A DNA stretch of 16,353 nt from CAZRDB01 sp964598695 (lineage in GTDB: Bacteria > Armatimonadota > Zipacnadia > UBA1398): NCBI GenBank assembly GCA_964598695.1, contig CAZRDB010000120.1, positions 1 through 16,353 on the forward strand, read 5' to 3'. The notes beneath the pieces were generated by a model, which saw nothing but the letters and a program-made list of their open reading frames with translations, was not told the origin of the DNA and searched no databases. Positions 7,125 through 13,770 of the stretch are shown piece after piece. Positions within the stretch are counted from its first letter, which is position 1. Each line of letters begins with the position of its first letter. The position numbers and the translations under genes are program-made.

Positions 7125-7154
7125 TAGTCCGCACTCCACAGTCGATCGCATCCG

Positions 7155-7186
7155 TCGGCCCCGAGGCTTCGAAGCCCCGGGGCCGA
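7155..7186 (+). terminator. Terminator-like hairpin between rplI and rtcB
   Basis: TCGGCCCC (7155-7162) pairs perfectly with GGGGCCGA (7179-7186). Inside, GGCT (7165-7168) pairs with AGCC (7173-7176) around a TCGA loop, with a small 2x2 internal loop between the helices. It lies 28 nt after the gap that hides the rplI stop and 46 nt before the rtcB start. The following bases (ACTGATTCC) are not a U-tract, so termination is probable but not proven. Confidence 0.5.
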
Positions 7187-7232
7187 ACTGATTCCTGGGG
7201 CCGGCCGCTCCGGCGTGTGGGAGGGAAGAGCG

Positions 7233-8789
7233 TTGGCGAAGAAGACGAGACGGGAACGCGAGTGGCGCACGGGGGCCGACTCGGCCGATGCGGCCGAGTC
7301 GCGAGGCGGGGAAGGCGGCCGCGCGCCGCGCTCCGAGCCGTCGCGCCCCACGCAGAGGCGGCTGGACCCGTACCGGATCCTTCTCGATGGAGCCAACTGC
7401 CCCGCGATGCGGGTCGACGGCGTCGTGTACGCCACCGAGGCGCTCGCGGGAGCCGGCCTCGAGGATGGCGCGATTCAGCAGGTCGCCAACGTGGCGCACC
7501 TGCCCGGCATCGTGGGCCGCTCGATGGGCATGCCGGATATCCACTTCGGCTACGGCTTCCCGATCGGCGGCGTCGCGGCGTTCCGCACCCGGGACGGCGT
7601 CGTCTCGCCGGGCGGCGTGGGTTACGACATCAACTGCGGTGTGCGACTGGTCCGCACCGACCTTGCGCTCTCCGAGGTGAAGGGCCGGATCGACGACCTG
7701 CTCACCGAGTGCTTCCGCTCCGTGCCGGCCGGGCTGGGCGGGGGCGGCGGCATCGGGCTCACGGAGCGCACCTTGGGCGAGGTCTGCCGTCTCGGGAGCC
7801 GGTGGGCGGTCCGTGCCGGCCACGGCTGGGCTGAGGACGTGGAGGCCACGGAGGGCCAGGGCTGTCTCGACTGGGCCGACCCCGACGCCGTCTCGGAGCG
7901 CGCCAAGAAGCGCGGGATCGACCAGCTCGGCACGCTCGGCTCGGGCAACCACTTCCTGGAGATCCAGGCGGTCGAGGAGATCGTCGAGCCCGAGACCGCG
8001 GCCGGCTTCGGGATCCGCGAGCCGGGCCAGATCACGGTGATGATCCACTGCGGCTCGCGCGGCTTCGGCCACCAGGTCTGCGACGACTTCATCGCGCTGA
8101 TGCAGCGGGCGATCGCCAAGTACGACATCGCCATCCCGGACCGCCAGCTCGGCTGCGCCCCCGTCCGCTCGCCGGAGGGGGAGAAGTACCTCGCCGCGAT
8201 GGCCTGTGCCGCGAACTACGCCTGGGCGAACCGGCAGATCATCATGCAGCGGGTCCGCGAGGCGTTCGAGCGAGTGCTGGGCGCCTCGGCGCGCACCCTC
8301 GGGATGCAGCTCGTGTACGACGTGGCGCACAACATCGCGAAGATCGAGCGCCACACGGTCGAGGGCAAAGAGGAGGAGCTGTGCGTCCACCGCAAGGGGG
8401 CGACGCGCGCCTTCCCGGCCGGTCACCCGGACGTCCCGCGGGCGTACCGCGCGCTCGGGCAGCCGGTGATCGTCCCCGGCGACATGGGCCGCGCCTCGTG
8501 GCTGCTCGTGGGAACCGAGAAGGCGATGGCCGACACGTTCGGCTCGACGTGCCATGGCGCGGGCCGGAGGCTCTCCCGCTCGGCCGCCAAGGCGCTGAAG
8601 TCCGGTCGCCAGGTGATCGACGATCTGGCCCAGCAGGGGATCCGCGTGATGGCCCACAGCGCGGCCGGCGCGGCCGAGGAGCAGCCCGCCGCCTACAAGG
8701 ACGTGAGCGACGTCGTCGAGGCCGCCGCCGGGGCGGGCCTCTCCCGCCCGGTTGCCCGGATGCGTCCCCTGGCCGTGATCAAGGGCTGA
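7233..8789 (+). CDS. rtcB: RtcB RNA-splicing ligase (3'-phosphate/5'-OH RNA ligase)
   Basis: 518-residue GTP- and Mn2+-dependent ligase that joins RNA 2',3'-cyclic phosphate or 3'-phosphate ends to 5'-OH ends during tRNA and rRNA repair. The active site is complete: PDIHFGYGFPIGG (101-113), GGVGYDINCGVRLV with metal ligands Asp132 and Cys135, LGSGNHFLE (His240), IHCGSRGFGH (His272), YDVAHNIAK (His366), HRKGATRAFP, and HGAGR with His441, which by alignment to archaeal RtcB is the guanylated histidine. The protein ends in the typical RPLAVIKG, with the active-site lysine as penultimate residue. TTG at 7233 was chosen because GGGAGGG sits 7 nt upstream; the in-frame GTG at 7215 has no ribosome binding site. 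About 40 N-terminal residues are a charged Gly/Arg/Glu-rich extension. There is no rtcA, archease or rtcR beside it. Confidence 0.96.
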   Translation: MAKKTRREREWRTGADSADAAESRGGEGGRAPRSEPSRPTQRRLDPYRILLDGANCPAMRVDGVVYATEALAGAGLEDGAIQQVANVAHLPGIVGRSMGMPDIHFGYGFPIGGVAAFRTRDGVVSPGGVGYDINCGVRLVRTDLALSEVKGRIDDLLTECFRSVPAGLGGGGGIGLTERTLGEVCRLGSRWAVRAGHGWAEDVEATEGQGCLDWADPDAVSERAKKRGIDQLGTLGSGNHFLEIQAVEEIVEPETAAGFGIREPGQITVMIHCGSRGFGHQVCDDFIALMQRAIAKYDIAIPDRQLGCAPVRSPEGEKYLAAMACAANYAWANRQIIMQRVREAFERVLGASARTLGMQLVYDVAHNIAKIERHTVEGKEEELCVHRKGATRAFPAGHPDVPRAYRALGQPVIVPGDMGRASWLLVGTEKAMADTFGSTCHGAGRRLSRSAAKALKSGRQVIDDLAQQGIRVMAHSAAGAAEEQPAAYKDVSDVVEAAAGAGLSRPVARMRPLAVIKG

Positions 8790-8830
8790 GAGCCAGAACC
8801 GGTGGAGGGGCCGTCGCCCAGGCAACCCGC

Positions 8831-8940
8831 CGGCCCTGAGGGCTCCGAGCCGGAAGACGAGGGGCGTCTCGAAGGGCGGCTGCCCGACTCGCCCCTTCGT
8901 GAGGCGCCCTGCCCAGTGGCGCCTCGCACCCTCAGGGCCG
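8831..8940. other. Nested inverted-repeat element with cloverleaf-like folding downstream of rtcB
   Basis: A perfect 12-bp outer pairing, CGGCCCTGAGGG (8831-8842) with CCCTCAGGGCCG (8929-8940), encloses three consecutive hairpins. They are AGACG/CGTCT (8855-8859/8865-8869), CGAAGGG/CCCTTCG (8870-8876/8893-8899) and GAGGCGCC/GGCGCCTC (8901-8908/8918-8925). The second hairpin starts at the base right after the first. The element lies 41 nt after the rtcB stop, in the convergent space before the glycosidase-like gene. It may be a bidirectional terminator, a REP-like palindromic unit or a structured RNA. It lacks T-loop and anticodon-loop features, so it is not a tRNA. Pairings are seen directly; the function is unknown. 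Confidence 0.45.
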
Positions 8941-8943
8941 TCG

Positions 8944-8998
8944 GGGGGGGGCGTTGGCGCGGGCTCCCGGACGGGACAGCTGGGGGCCCCTCCAGCGC
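8944..8998. repeat. 55-bp sequence, left copy (identical to 9099-9153)
   Basis: Bases 8944-8998 are identical to 9099-9153, the stretches that directly abut the two sides of the N gap. The repeat starts in a G-run, passes through CGTTGGCGCGGGCTCCCGG and ends in CCCCTCCAGCGC. Length 55 equals a common de Bruijn k-mer, so this is most likely one sequence represented twice at unmerged contig ends. Confidence 0.9.
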
Positions 8999-9098
8999 NN
9001 NNNNNNNNNNNNNNNNNNNNNNNNNNNNNNNNNNNNNNNNNNNNNNNNNNNNNNNNNNNNNNNNNNNNNNNNNNNNNNNNNNNNNNNNNNNNNNNNNN
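8999..9098. other. Assembly gap (100 N) flanked by the same 55 bp
   Basis: One hundred undetermined bases, a conventional placeholder length. Because the flanks are identical and touch the gap, the real chromosome probably continues without a gap, with the 55 bp present only once. Confidence 0.9.
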
Positions 9099-9153
9099 GG
9101 GGGGGGCGTTGGCGCGGGCTCCCGGACGGGACAGCTGGGGGCCCCTCCAGCGC
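9099..9153. repeat. 55-bp sequence, right copy (identical to 8944-8998)
   Basis: Second copy of the gap-flanking sequence. It begins immediately after the last N and ends in CCAGCGC, after which unique sequence (GCCTCCCATGG) leads to the end of the glycosidase-like gene. It contains the 5-bp dyad GCTGG/CCAGC around a GGGGCCCC core, which could contribute to termination of the leftward gene. Confidence 0.9.
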
Positions 9154-9193
9154 GCCTCCCATGGACAGGGCCCTCCCGCACGAGCGCCGCCGC

Positions 9194-11482
9194 CTACTCG
9201 CCGGTCCTCAGTACGGTCCGCCGTCCGGTTTCGTCGACCAGGGTCAGCTCCTTCTGGCCGTACGGATCTTCGACGCTGACCTTGTCCCCCGCGAGGCTCG
9301 CCCGGCAGCCGTCGATCCCGAACACCTGGCCGCGCGCGCGGTCGACGTACACGTCGCCGTAGAGGTCCCGGATCTTCCCGTAGCTCGCGAGCGCCGCGCC
9401 GTTGCCCCAGGTGTAGATCGTGAACGGGCCGATCGGCTCCGAGTCCGGGCCCCCGTGGGCGACGTTCTCCATCATGAAGCCGAAGCTCTCCGGCCCGAAC
9501 GCCTTGTGGACCCGCTCGTACTCCTTGCGCACCCCCGCGTTCTCGGGGCAGTACAGCATCGCGAACGAGGCGCGCAGCGCGGAGACCCCGCGCTCGAAGT
9601 ACCGGCCGTCGCCCGTCTCGCGGTAGTACTCGAGGAACAGGGGCGCGAAGAGGCTCTGGCGGGCGTCATTCCACTCCCCGTCGCCGTTCATCACGCCGAA
9701 GCCGCCGTGGCACGGCGCGGGGATGTAGGGCGGATCCCACACTTGCTGGTAGAGGCTCAGCTCATCGAGGCAGCGGCGTCCGATCGCCAGGTAGCGCACC
9801 TCACCCAGGAGGCGGTAGCCGGCGAGCAGCGCCTCGGCGCACCAGAACGGCGAGAACGTGTTGCTCTTGAACTGGCGATTGCGCTCGACGCGCTTGCCGA
9901 GGTTCTCGCGGCCCCAGCCGCTGCAGGAGTAGTAGGTCTCGAAGTCCTCCCATCGCCCCTCGGCGATCGGCCCCTCGATCAGGTAGCGGAGCGACGCGCG
10001 GAGCGCGCGGCCGAGCGACTCGCGCGTCGCGGGGGCCATACGCTCGCTCTCGGCGAGCAGCAGCTCGGCGAGCAGCAGCTCGGCGAGGAACGCGGCGCCC
10101 ATCGCCGTCTCGGGCCCCTCGGCGAGGGCCTCGGGAACCGTGCCGTCCGGCTCGACCCAGCCCGGGAAGGCGCCGCTCGGGCGCTGGAGGCGCACGAGGC
10201 GGTCGGCAAAGGGGAGGACGTAGTCGAGGGCCTCGCGCTCGCCGGTGAGGCCGTGCCACTCCAGCAGGAGGCGGGCCGTGAACGCGGCGTCGAGGATGTG
10301 GACGGCATCGCCCGAGGCGCCGCGCGGCCGTCGGTCGGAGTTGGTCCAGCGGGCCTGCTCCCAGCCCGGCGTGTCGGCCTCGAGGCTATAGCCGCCTCCG
10401 CCGCAGGTGTAGACGGCAGGGAAGAGGCCGTCGGTCTGCGGGGCGCTCAGCGCCAGCGCCGTCATCAGTCGGGCGCGCTGCTCGAGTTCGGCGCTCCCGA
10501 CCTGCCGCGCGTAGCGGAGGAGTCCGTTGGCGCAGCGCTGGGTCGAGAACCACGCCTGGTTCCAGACCGATCGCTGCTCGCGCCAGCGGCGCTCGGCCGC
10601 GGGGATCGACGGGTGCTGGGCGACATCGACGATGAACGCCGGCCCACCACAGGGGCGGCCGTTCACGGTGAAGCTCTGCCAGACCGTGTCGCCCCAGCCG
10701 ACGGGGGCGGGCTCGAAGGTCCAGCGGTTGATGTGCTCGGCATAGGCTGCGAGCGGTCCGCGCTGGGCCCCTCCGGCCAGGAGCCCCTCGTGGCCCCAAC
10801 GGTCCCAGATCCAGCGCGCCGCGAGGCCGTAGGGGTTGGCGAGGTCGGCGGGGTCGGTGCTCGTGAGCACGTGGACGCGGAGGCGCACCGGCTGGCCTCT
10901 GCACTCGAGCGGCTCCGGCCAGTAGAGCACGTGCTGGTCGGCATGGCGGTAGGCGCCCGCGGCGAAGGTGACGGTCTGCGAGGGATGGTCGTAGTCCATC
11001 CAGACCTCCCAGCCCGCCTCGTGGGCGGCGCGGACATCGTCGAGATCAGGCACCAGCGCGAGCGCGCGTGCGCCGTTGGCCGCGAGGAAGGCCGGCGATC
11101 GGAACGCGTGATCGCCCATGACGTAGCCGTCGGCCGGCGCGAGGTGGGGGGTCCAGATCTCGCGGGCGTCGTCGATCGCGTGGCGGAAGCTCGCGATCGA
11201 GGCGAGCACCTGGCCGGAGGAGGGGAGGGTATCGGTGAGGACGAGCATCTCCCCCTCGAGGGCGACCGCCAGCTCCCGGCTCGGGCAGGGCCAGGGCTTC
11301 TTGGGCTCATCGCGACGCGCGGGGACCTGCGGCTCGACCTGGGTGAGGAGCGGAGCGCCCTCGAGGGAGAGGGCCGTGCGGCCGCCGGCGGCGGTGAGGG
11401 TCAGCGGGGACTGGGACAAAGCGGGGGTGCCTCCTAAGCACAGGGTGAGCAGTGCGACGCGCGCGAGGTCGTGACGTGCCAT
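9194..11482 (-). CDS. Secreted alpha-helical glycosidase-like protein (probable six-hairpin/alpha-alpha toroid fold)
   Basis: 762-residue exported protein. The N-terminus MARHDLARVALLTLCLGGTPALSQ is a signal peptide with likely cleavage after ALS. Residues up to about 230 appear beta-rich (TLTAAGGRTALSLEG, VTFAAGAYRHADQHVLYWPEP), followed by a long helical domain. That domain has repeated aromatic, Gly and Asn-rich turns (GDAVHILDAAFTARLLLEWHG, YYSCSGWGRENLGKR, GGFGVMNGDGEWNDARQS, FTIYTWGNGAALASYGKI). This layout resembles alpha/alpha-toroid glycoside hydrolases or polysaccharide lyases, but I cannot assign a family or catalytic residues, so activity is inferred. The ATG at 11482 follows AAGGAGG by 10 nt. 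It begins 37 nt after the stop of the uroporphyrinogen-decarboxylase-like gene, so the two are likely one operon. An in-frame 15-bp tandem duplication yields AELLLAELLL. Confidence 0.72.
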   Translation of the reverse strand: MARHDLARVALLTLCLGGTPALSQSPLTLTAAGGRTALSLEGAPLLTQVEPQVPARRDEPKKPWPCPSRELAVALEGEMLVLTDTLPSSGQVLASIASFRHAIDDAREIWTPHLAPADGYVMGDHAFRSPAFLAANGARALALVPDLDDVRAAHEAGWEVWMDYDHPSQTVTFAAGAYRHADQHVLYWPEPLECRGQPVRLRVHVLTSTDPADLANPYGLAARWIWDRWGHEGLLAGGAQRGPLAAYAEHINRWTFEPAPVGWGDTVWQSFTVNGRPCGGPAFIVDVAQHPSIPAAERRWREQRSVWNQAWFSTQRCANGLLRYARQVGSAELEQRARLMTALALSAPQTDGLFPAVYTCGGGGYSLEADTPGWEQARWTNSDRRPRGASGDAVHILDAAFTARLLLEWHGLTGEREALDYVLPFADRLVRLQRPSGAFPGWVEPDGTVPEALAEGPETAMGAAFLAELLLAELLLAESERMAPATRESLGRALRASLRYLIEGPIAEGRWEDFETYYSCSGWGRENLGKRVERNRQFKSNTFSPFWCAEALLAGYRLLGEVRYLAIGRRCLDELSLYQQVWDPPYIPAPCHGGFGVMNGDGEWNDARQSLFAPLFLEYYRETGDGRYFERGVSALRASFAMLYCPENAGVRKEYERVHKAFGPESFGFMMENVAHGGPDSEPIGPFTIYTWGNGAALASYGKIRDLYGDVYVDRARGQVFGIDGCRASLAGDKVSVEDPYGQKELTLVDETGRRTVLRTGE
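10049..10087. repeat. 15-bp tandem duplication inside the glycosidase-like gene
   Basis: CTCGGCGAGCAGCAG occurs at 10049-10063 and 10064-10078, followed by a partial third copy, CTCGGCGAG (10079-10087). The unit is a multiple of three and keeps the reading frame, encoding AELLL twice in a predicted helix. Perfect identity suggests a recent slippage event. Confidence 0.9.
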
Positions 11483-11519
11483 CTGGTCCGTGCCTCCTTG
11501 ATCGGGTGGGGGGACTGGG

Positions 11520-12527
11520 CTAGCCGTTGCGGGCCGGCGCGGGGTCGCCGTACCGCATGAACGCGCGGCAGGCGATCGCCTGCACGTCCGGGTCGACCCC
11601 GATCGCTTCGTTGCTGCCGTAGTAGCCGGCGATGAACCCTCCGCCGTGGCAGCCGAGCTTCTCGATGTACTCCCGCGCGGCGGCCTCGATCCGTGCGGGG
11701 TCGGCCGTCTGGAGCGTGGTCTGGATGTCGACGGGGCACCAGAAGTGGACCCGGCCGCCGAAGTGCTCGGCGAGGAAGTCGATCCCGTGCAGCTCGGGCT
11801 GGTCGAACTGGCAGACGTCGATGCCGGCCTCGATCCAGTCGCCGATGACATCGCGCACGTAGCCGCAGGAGTGGAGCCAGACCGCGAGGCCGCGCTCGTG
11901 CGCGGCGCTGCAGAGCTGGCGGAAGCACGGGATGAACAGCTCGCGGTGCATCTCCGGGCTCACGAGCAGCCGGTCCTGGGTGCCCCAGTCCTCACAGGTC
12001 ATGACCGCGTCGACGCCGGCGTCTGCATAGCGGTGGATCACCCGCTCGTAGAGGTCGGTCACGCGCCGGAGCAGCTCGCGGATCCGGTCGGGCTCGAGCG
12101 CGCAGTCCATGAGGAAGTGCTGCATCCCGCGCAGGTAGCGGCTGGTGTCGAACGGCCAGCTCATCCCGCCGAGGACGTACCGACCCTCCGCGTGGCACTG
12201 GGCTGCCCGCTCGGCGGCGCCCGCGAACAACTCGGGGCGGTCGAGGTCGGGCCAGTCGTAGGTCTCCATCGCGTCCCACGAGAGCTGGAAGGGCCCGCGG
12301 TACGGCTCGCCCTTGGTGATCCCCTCGAGCCGCCGCCACTCGGTGCCCCACATGTCGACCATGTCCCAGTAACCGTCGCGCCGGGTCCACTCGCGCGCGC
12401 GGCTGTTCGGCGGCTGTCCGTAGCCGACCCCGGCAAGGTCGGAGGGGAAGCCTCCCCCCATGCCGTACGGGATCCGGGGCGGACCGTCGAACCGCAGGCT
12501 GGTCTGCACGATCTCTCGGGGTGTCAT
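11520..12527 (-). CDS. Uroporphyrinogen decarboxylase-family protein (methyltransferase/corrinoid MtaA-like branch)
   Basis: 335-residue cytoplasmic TIM-barrel protein. MTPREIVQTSLRFDGPPRIP is the typical opening of URO-D-like proteins that are not haem-biosynthetic. Later landmarks are DWPDLDRPE, GMSWPFDTSRYLRGMQHFL, MTCEDWGTQDRLLVSPEMH, WLHSCGYVRDVIGDWIEAGI and FDQPELHGIDFLAEHFGG. The HSCG motif, together with the cysteine in LGCHGG, resembles the His-X-Cys...Cys zinc site of MtaA/MtbA methyltransferases, so methyl transfer or demethylation of a small substrate is possible. True HemE residues are not evident. Such proteins often occur in sugar-utilisation clusters of Armatimonadota, Planctomycetota and Firmicutes with undefined roles. 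The start at 12527 was chosen by family N-terminus; no good ribosome binding site is visible before it. A longer frame to 12623 begins with a low-complexity Arg/Pro stretch and looks non-coding. Confidence 0.85.
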   Translation of the reverse strand: MTPREIVQTSLRFDGPPRIPYGMGGGFPSDLAGVGYGQPPNSRAREWTRRDGYWDMVDMWGTEWRRLEGITKGEPYRGPFQLSWDAMETYDWPDLDRPELFAGAAERAAQCHAEGRYVLGGMSWPFDTSRYLRGMQHFLMDCALEPDRIRELLRRVTDLYERVIHRYADAGVDAVMTCEDWGTQDRLLVSPEMHRELFIPCFRQLCSAAHERGLAVWLHSCGYVRDVIGDWIEAGIDVCQFDQPELHGIDFLAEHFGGRVHFWCPVDIQTTLQTADPARIEAAAREYIEKLGCHGGGFIAGYYGSNEAIGVDPDVQAIACRAFMRYGDPAPARNG

Positions 12528-12792
12528 GGGGCTGGGAGTTCGGGGTGGCCAGGGGGCGGTCCTCCCTGGGTGGGCTTCCGGCCGCCGATGCGCTGCCGCC
12601 GATCTTCGCGTCGCTAGCGACATCGCCCGGGACGGCCGCCCCTCCCCCCTGTCCTTCGGACGTCCCCCCTCCCCCTCGCTGCGCTCGGAACGAGGGGGGA
12701 GCCAACCCTCCCATCTCGGCCGCAGGCCGAAGGGGGAGGGTGGCGCGCAGCGCCGGGAGGGGTGGGCTCGACGGCTCTCGGCACGGCCCGCC
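12528..12792. repeat. GC-rich cluster of hairpins between propeller and URO-D-like genes
   Basis: The 265-bp spacer contains at least four palindromes. They are GTCC-TTC-GGAC (12651-12661); CCCCCTCG/CGAGGGGG (12671-12678/12691-12698); ACCCTCCC/GGGAGGGT (12705-12712/12734-12741), enclosing TCGGCC-GCA-GGCCGA (12716-12730); and GGCGC-GCA-GCGCC (12742-12754). Two of them share a GCA triloop. The layout resembles REP-like intergenic palindromic units and could also act as terminator for the propeller operon, read leftward. No gene is seen here. Confidence 0.6.
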
Positions 12793-13740
12793 CTACCGCG
12801 GCCACACGTCCGGCCACTCGCCGTTCTCGCGCAGGCTCACGGGCGCCCCGCCGTCGAGCGGGACGGCGACGAGAACGCCGGGCTCGAAGCTGCCGTCCTC
12901 CCGGTCCTGCTCGACGACGACCAGGCCGAGCGCGGCGCTCATCCCGAAGGAGTGCACGTTGGCCGCGACGCGCCGGATCACCGTGCCCTCGAGCGAGATC
13001 TCGTACAGGCCGGGGCCTTCGAGCATCGACTCGCCCCAGACCGCCATCGCCGCGAACGCGACGTGCGGCGCGAGGAGGGCGTCGGTGATGTACTCGCCCC
13101 CCCGTGCGCCGGAGAGCAGGGGAGGCTCGGGGTCGCCGGAGAGCGTGAGCAGCTCGAACGTGTCGACCGGGTTGTCGGGGTAGGAGGGCAACAGCATCAG
13201 CCCGCCCTCGGGGGCGAACCGGATCCTGCGGCCGGAGGGGGCGCCCTCGCCGATCTCGCGGCGAAAGCCCTCGACCGGCTCCGGCTCGCCGCCGGACTCC
13301 TGCGTGTACAGAACGCGGCCGGAGTAGCCGTCCTCCTCCAGGATCAGGGCGGTGTAGACGAGGCGTCCCGTGCTCGGGTCGTACCCGAGATCGAACGGGT
13401 GAGCGGCCGTCGCGAGGACCTCCCACTCGCCCTCGGTGGTGCCGAGCAGGACCTGGCGGTCGACGCCCAGGCCGTCCTCGACCTGCCGGTAGCGGACGAC
13501 GGCGATGGTGTCGCCGTCGAGCCAGACGGGCGGGCCGTAGTGGAGCCCCTCCTCACCCGGGGCGAGGCCGTCCTCGGTGAGTTGCACGCGGTGGTCCTCC
13601 GCGAGATCGTACAGGAACACGTTGCCGTCGCGCAGGTAGATGACCTGCGCCGCCTCCTGCTGTGGTTGCCCGGTCGCGCTGCCCGAAGCCGCGGCGAGCG
13701 CGACGCAGGCCAGGAGGCCGTACCCGAGGTACCGTCCCAT
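12793..13740 (-). CDS. Secreted beta-propeller protein, paralogue of the upstream lipoprotein
   Basis: 315-residue exported protein of unknown function. Signal peptide MGRYLGYGLLACVALAAASGSATGQ; Cys12 sits mid-helix and is not in a good lipobox. The mature part is beta-rich, starting QVIYLRDGNVFLYDLAED and containing repeated blade-like strands (DGDTIAVVRYRQ, GRLVYTALILEEDG, GRRIRFAPEGGLMLL, GPGLYEISLEGTVIRRV, LGLVVVEQDRE). It ends in GEWPDVWPR. The pattern recalls TolB/PD40-type propeller repeats (PxWSPDG), with the first repeat split between both ends, which would give velcro closure of the ring. It matches the adjacent lipoprotein at both termini, so the pair arose by duplication. ATG 13740 is preferred because GAGGGAG lies about 9 nt upstream; a TTG nine bases earlier is an alternative. 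It follows the paralogue by 30 bp, so co-transcription is likely. Confidence 0.75.
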   Translation of the reverse strand: MGRYLGYGLLACVALAAASGSATGQPQQEAAQVIYLRDGNVFLYDLAEDHRVQLTEDGLAPGEEGLHYGPPVWLDGDTIAVVRYRQVEDGLGVDRQVLLGTTEGEWEVLATAAHPFDLGYDPSTGRLVYTALILEEDGYSGRVLYTQESGGEPEPVEGFRREIGEGAPSGRRIRFAPEGGLMLLPSYPDNPVDTFELLTLSGDPEPPLLSGARGGEYITDALLAPHVAFAAMAVWGESMLEGPGLYEISLEGTVIRRVAANVHSFGMSAALGLVVVEQDREDGSFEPGVLVAVPLDGGAPVSLRENGEWPDVWPR

Positions 13741-13770
13741 GCTGCCCAACTCCCTCTCGTTCCGTCGGGT

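Larger units (their letters stand above)
8790..9193. other. Convergent intergenic region without genes
   Basis: This 404-bp region separates the ends of rtcB and the minus-strand glycosidase-like gene. It contains the nested inverted repeat at 8831-8940, then a G-run (8943-8951), the 55-bp sequence present on both sides of the N gap, and a near-palindrome around CTGGGGGCCCCTCCAG. No supported coding sequence is seen; open frames here run through Ns. Confidence 0.7.

Noticed and set aside
4168..7134. A 988-codon open frame on the minus strand opposite the permease, binding-protein and rplI genes
   Set aside because: It overlaps several genes with clear family motifs on the plus strand and runs through a gap. 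Its composition (RAGD/LxxL runs) is typical of antisense frames in GC-rich DNA.
7215..7232. GTG start for rtcB at 7215
   Set aside because: The GGGAGGG ribosome binding site (7219-7225) lies after this codon and is positioned correctly for the TTG at 7233.
6891..8825. A 644-codon open frame on the minus strand opposite rtcB
   Set aside because: rtcB has every catalytic motif on the plus strand, and the antisense frame crosses the rplI gap.
8831..8940. A tRNA gene, suggested by the cloverleaf-like folding
   Set aside because: There is no GGTTCGA-type T-loop, no 7-nt anticodon loop and no 7-bp acceptor stem with CCA. Stem lengths do not fit a tRNA.
8944..9153. A biological tandem or insertion-sequence repeat around the 100-N gap
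   Set aside because: Both copies touch the Ns and are exactly 55 bp long, which fits an assembler overlap better than a mobile element. No transposase or target-site duplication is present.
8954..11437. An 827-codon open frame on the plus strand opposite the glycosidase-like gene
   Set aside because: It passes through the 100 Ns and has repetitive Arg/Ala/Val/Glu antisense composition. The minus-strand frame has a signal peptide, a ribosome binding site and protein-like sequence.
12528..12623. An upstream start of the URO-D-like gene at 12623
   Set aside because: The added residues are an Arg/Ala/Pro-rich stretch unlike the family, and MTPREIVQ is the typical N-terminus.
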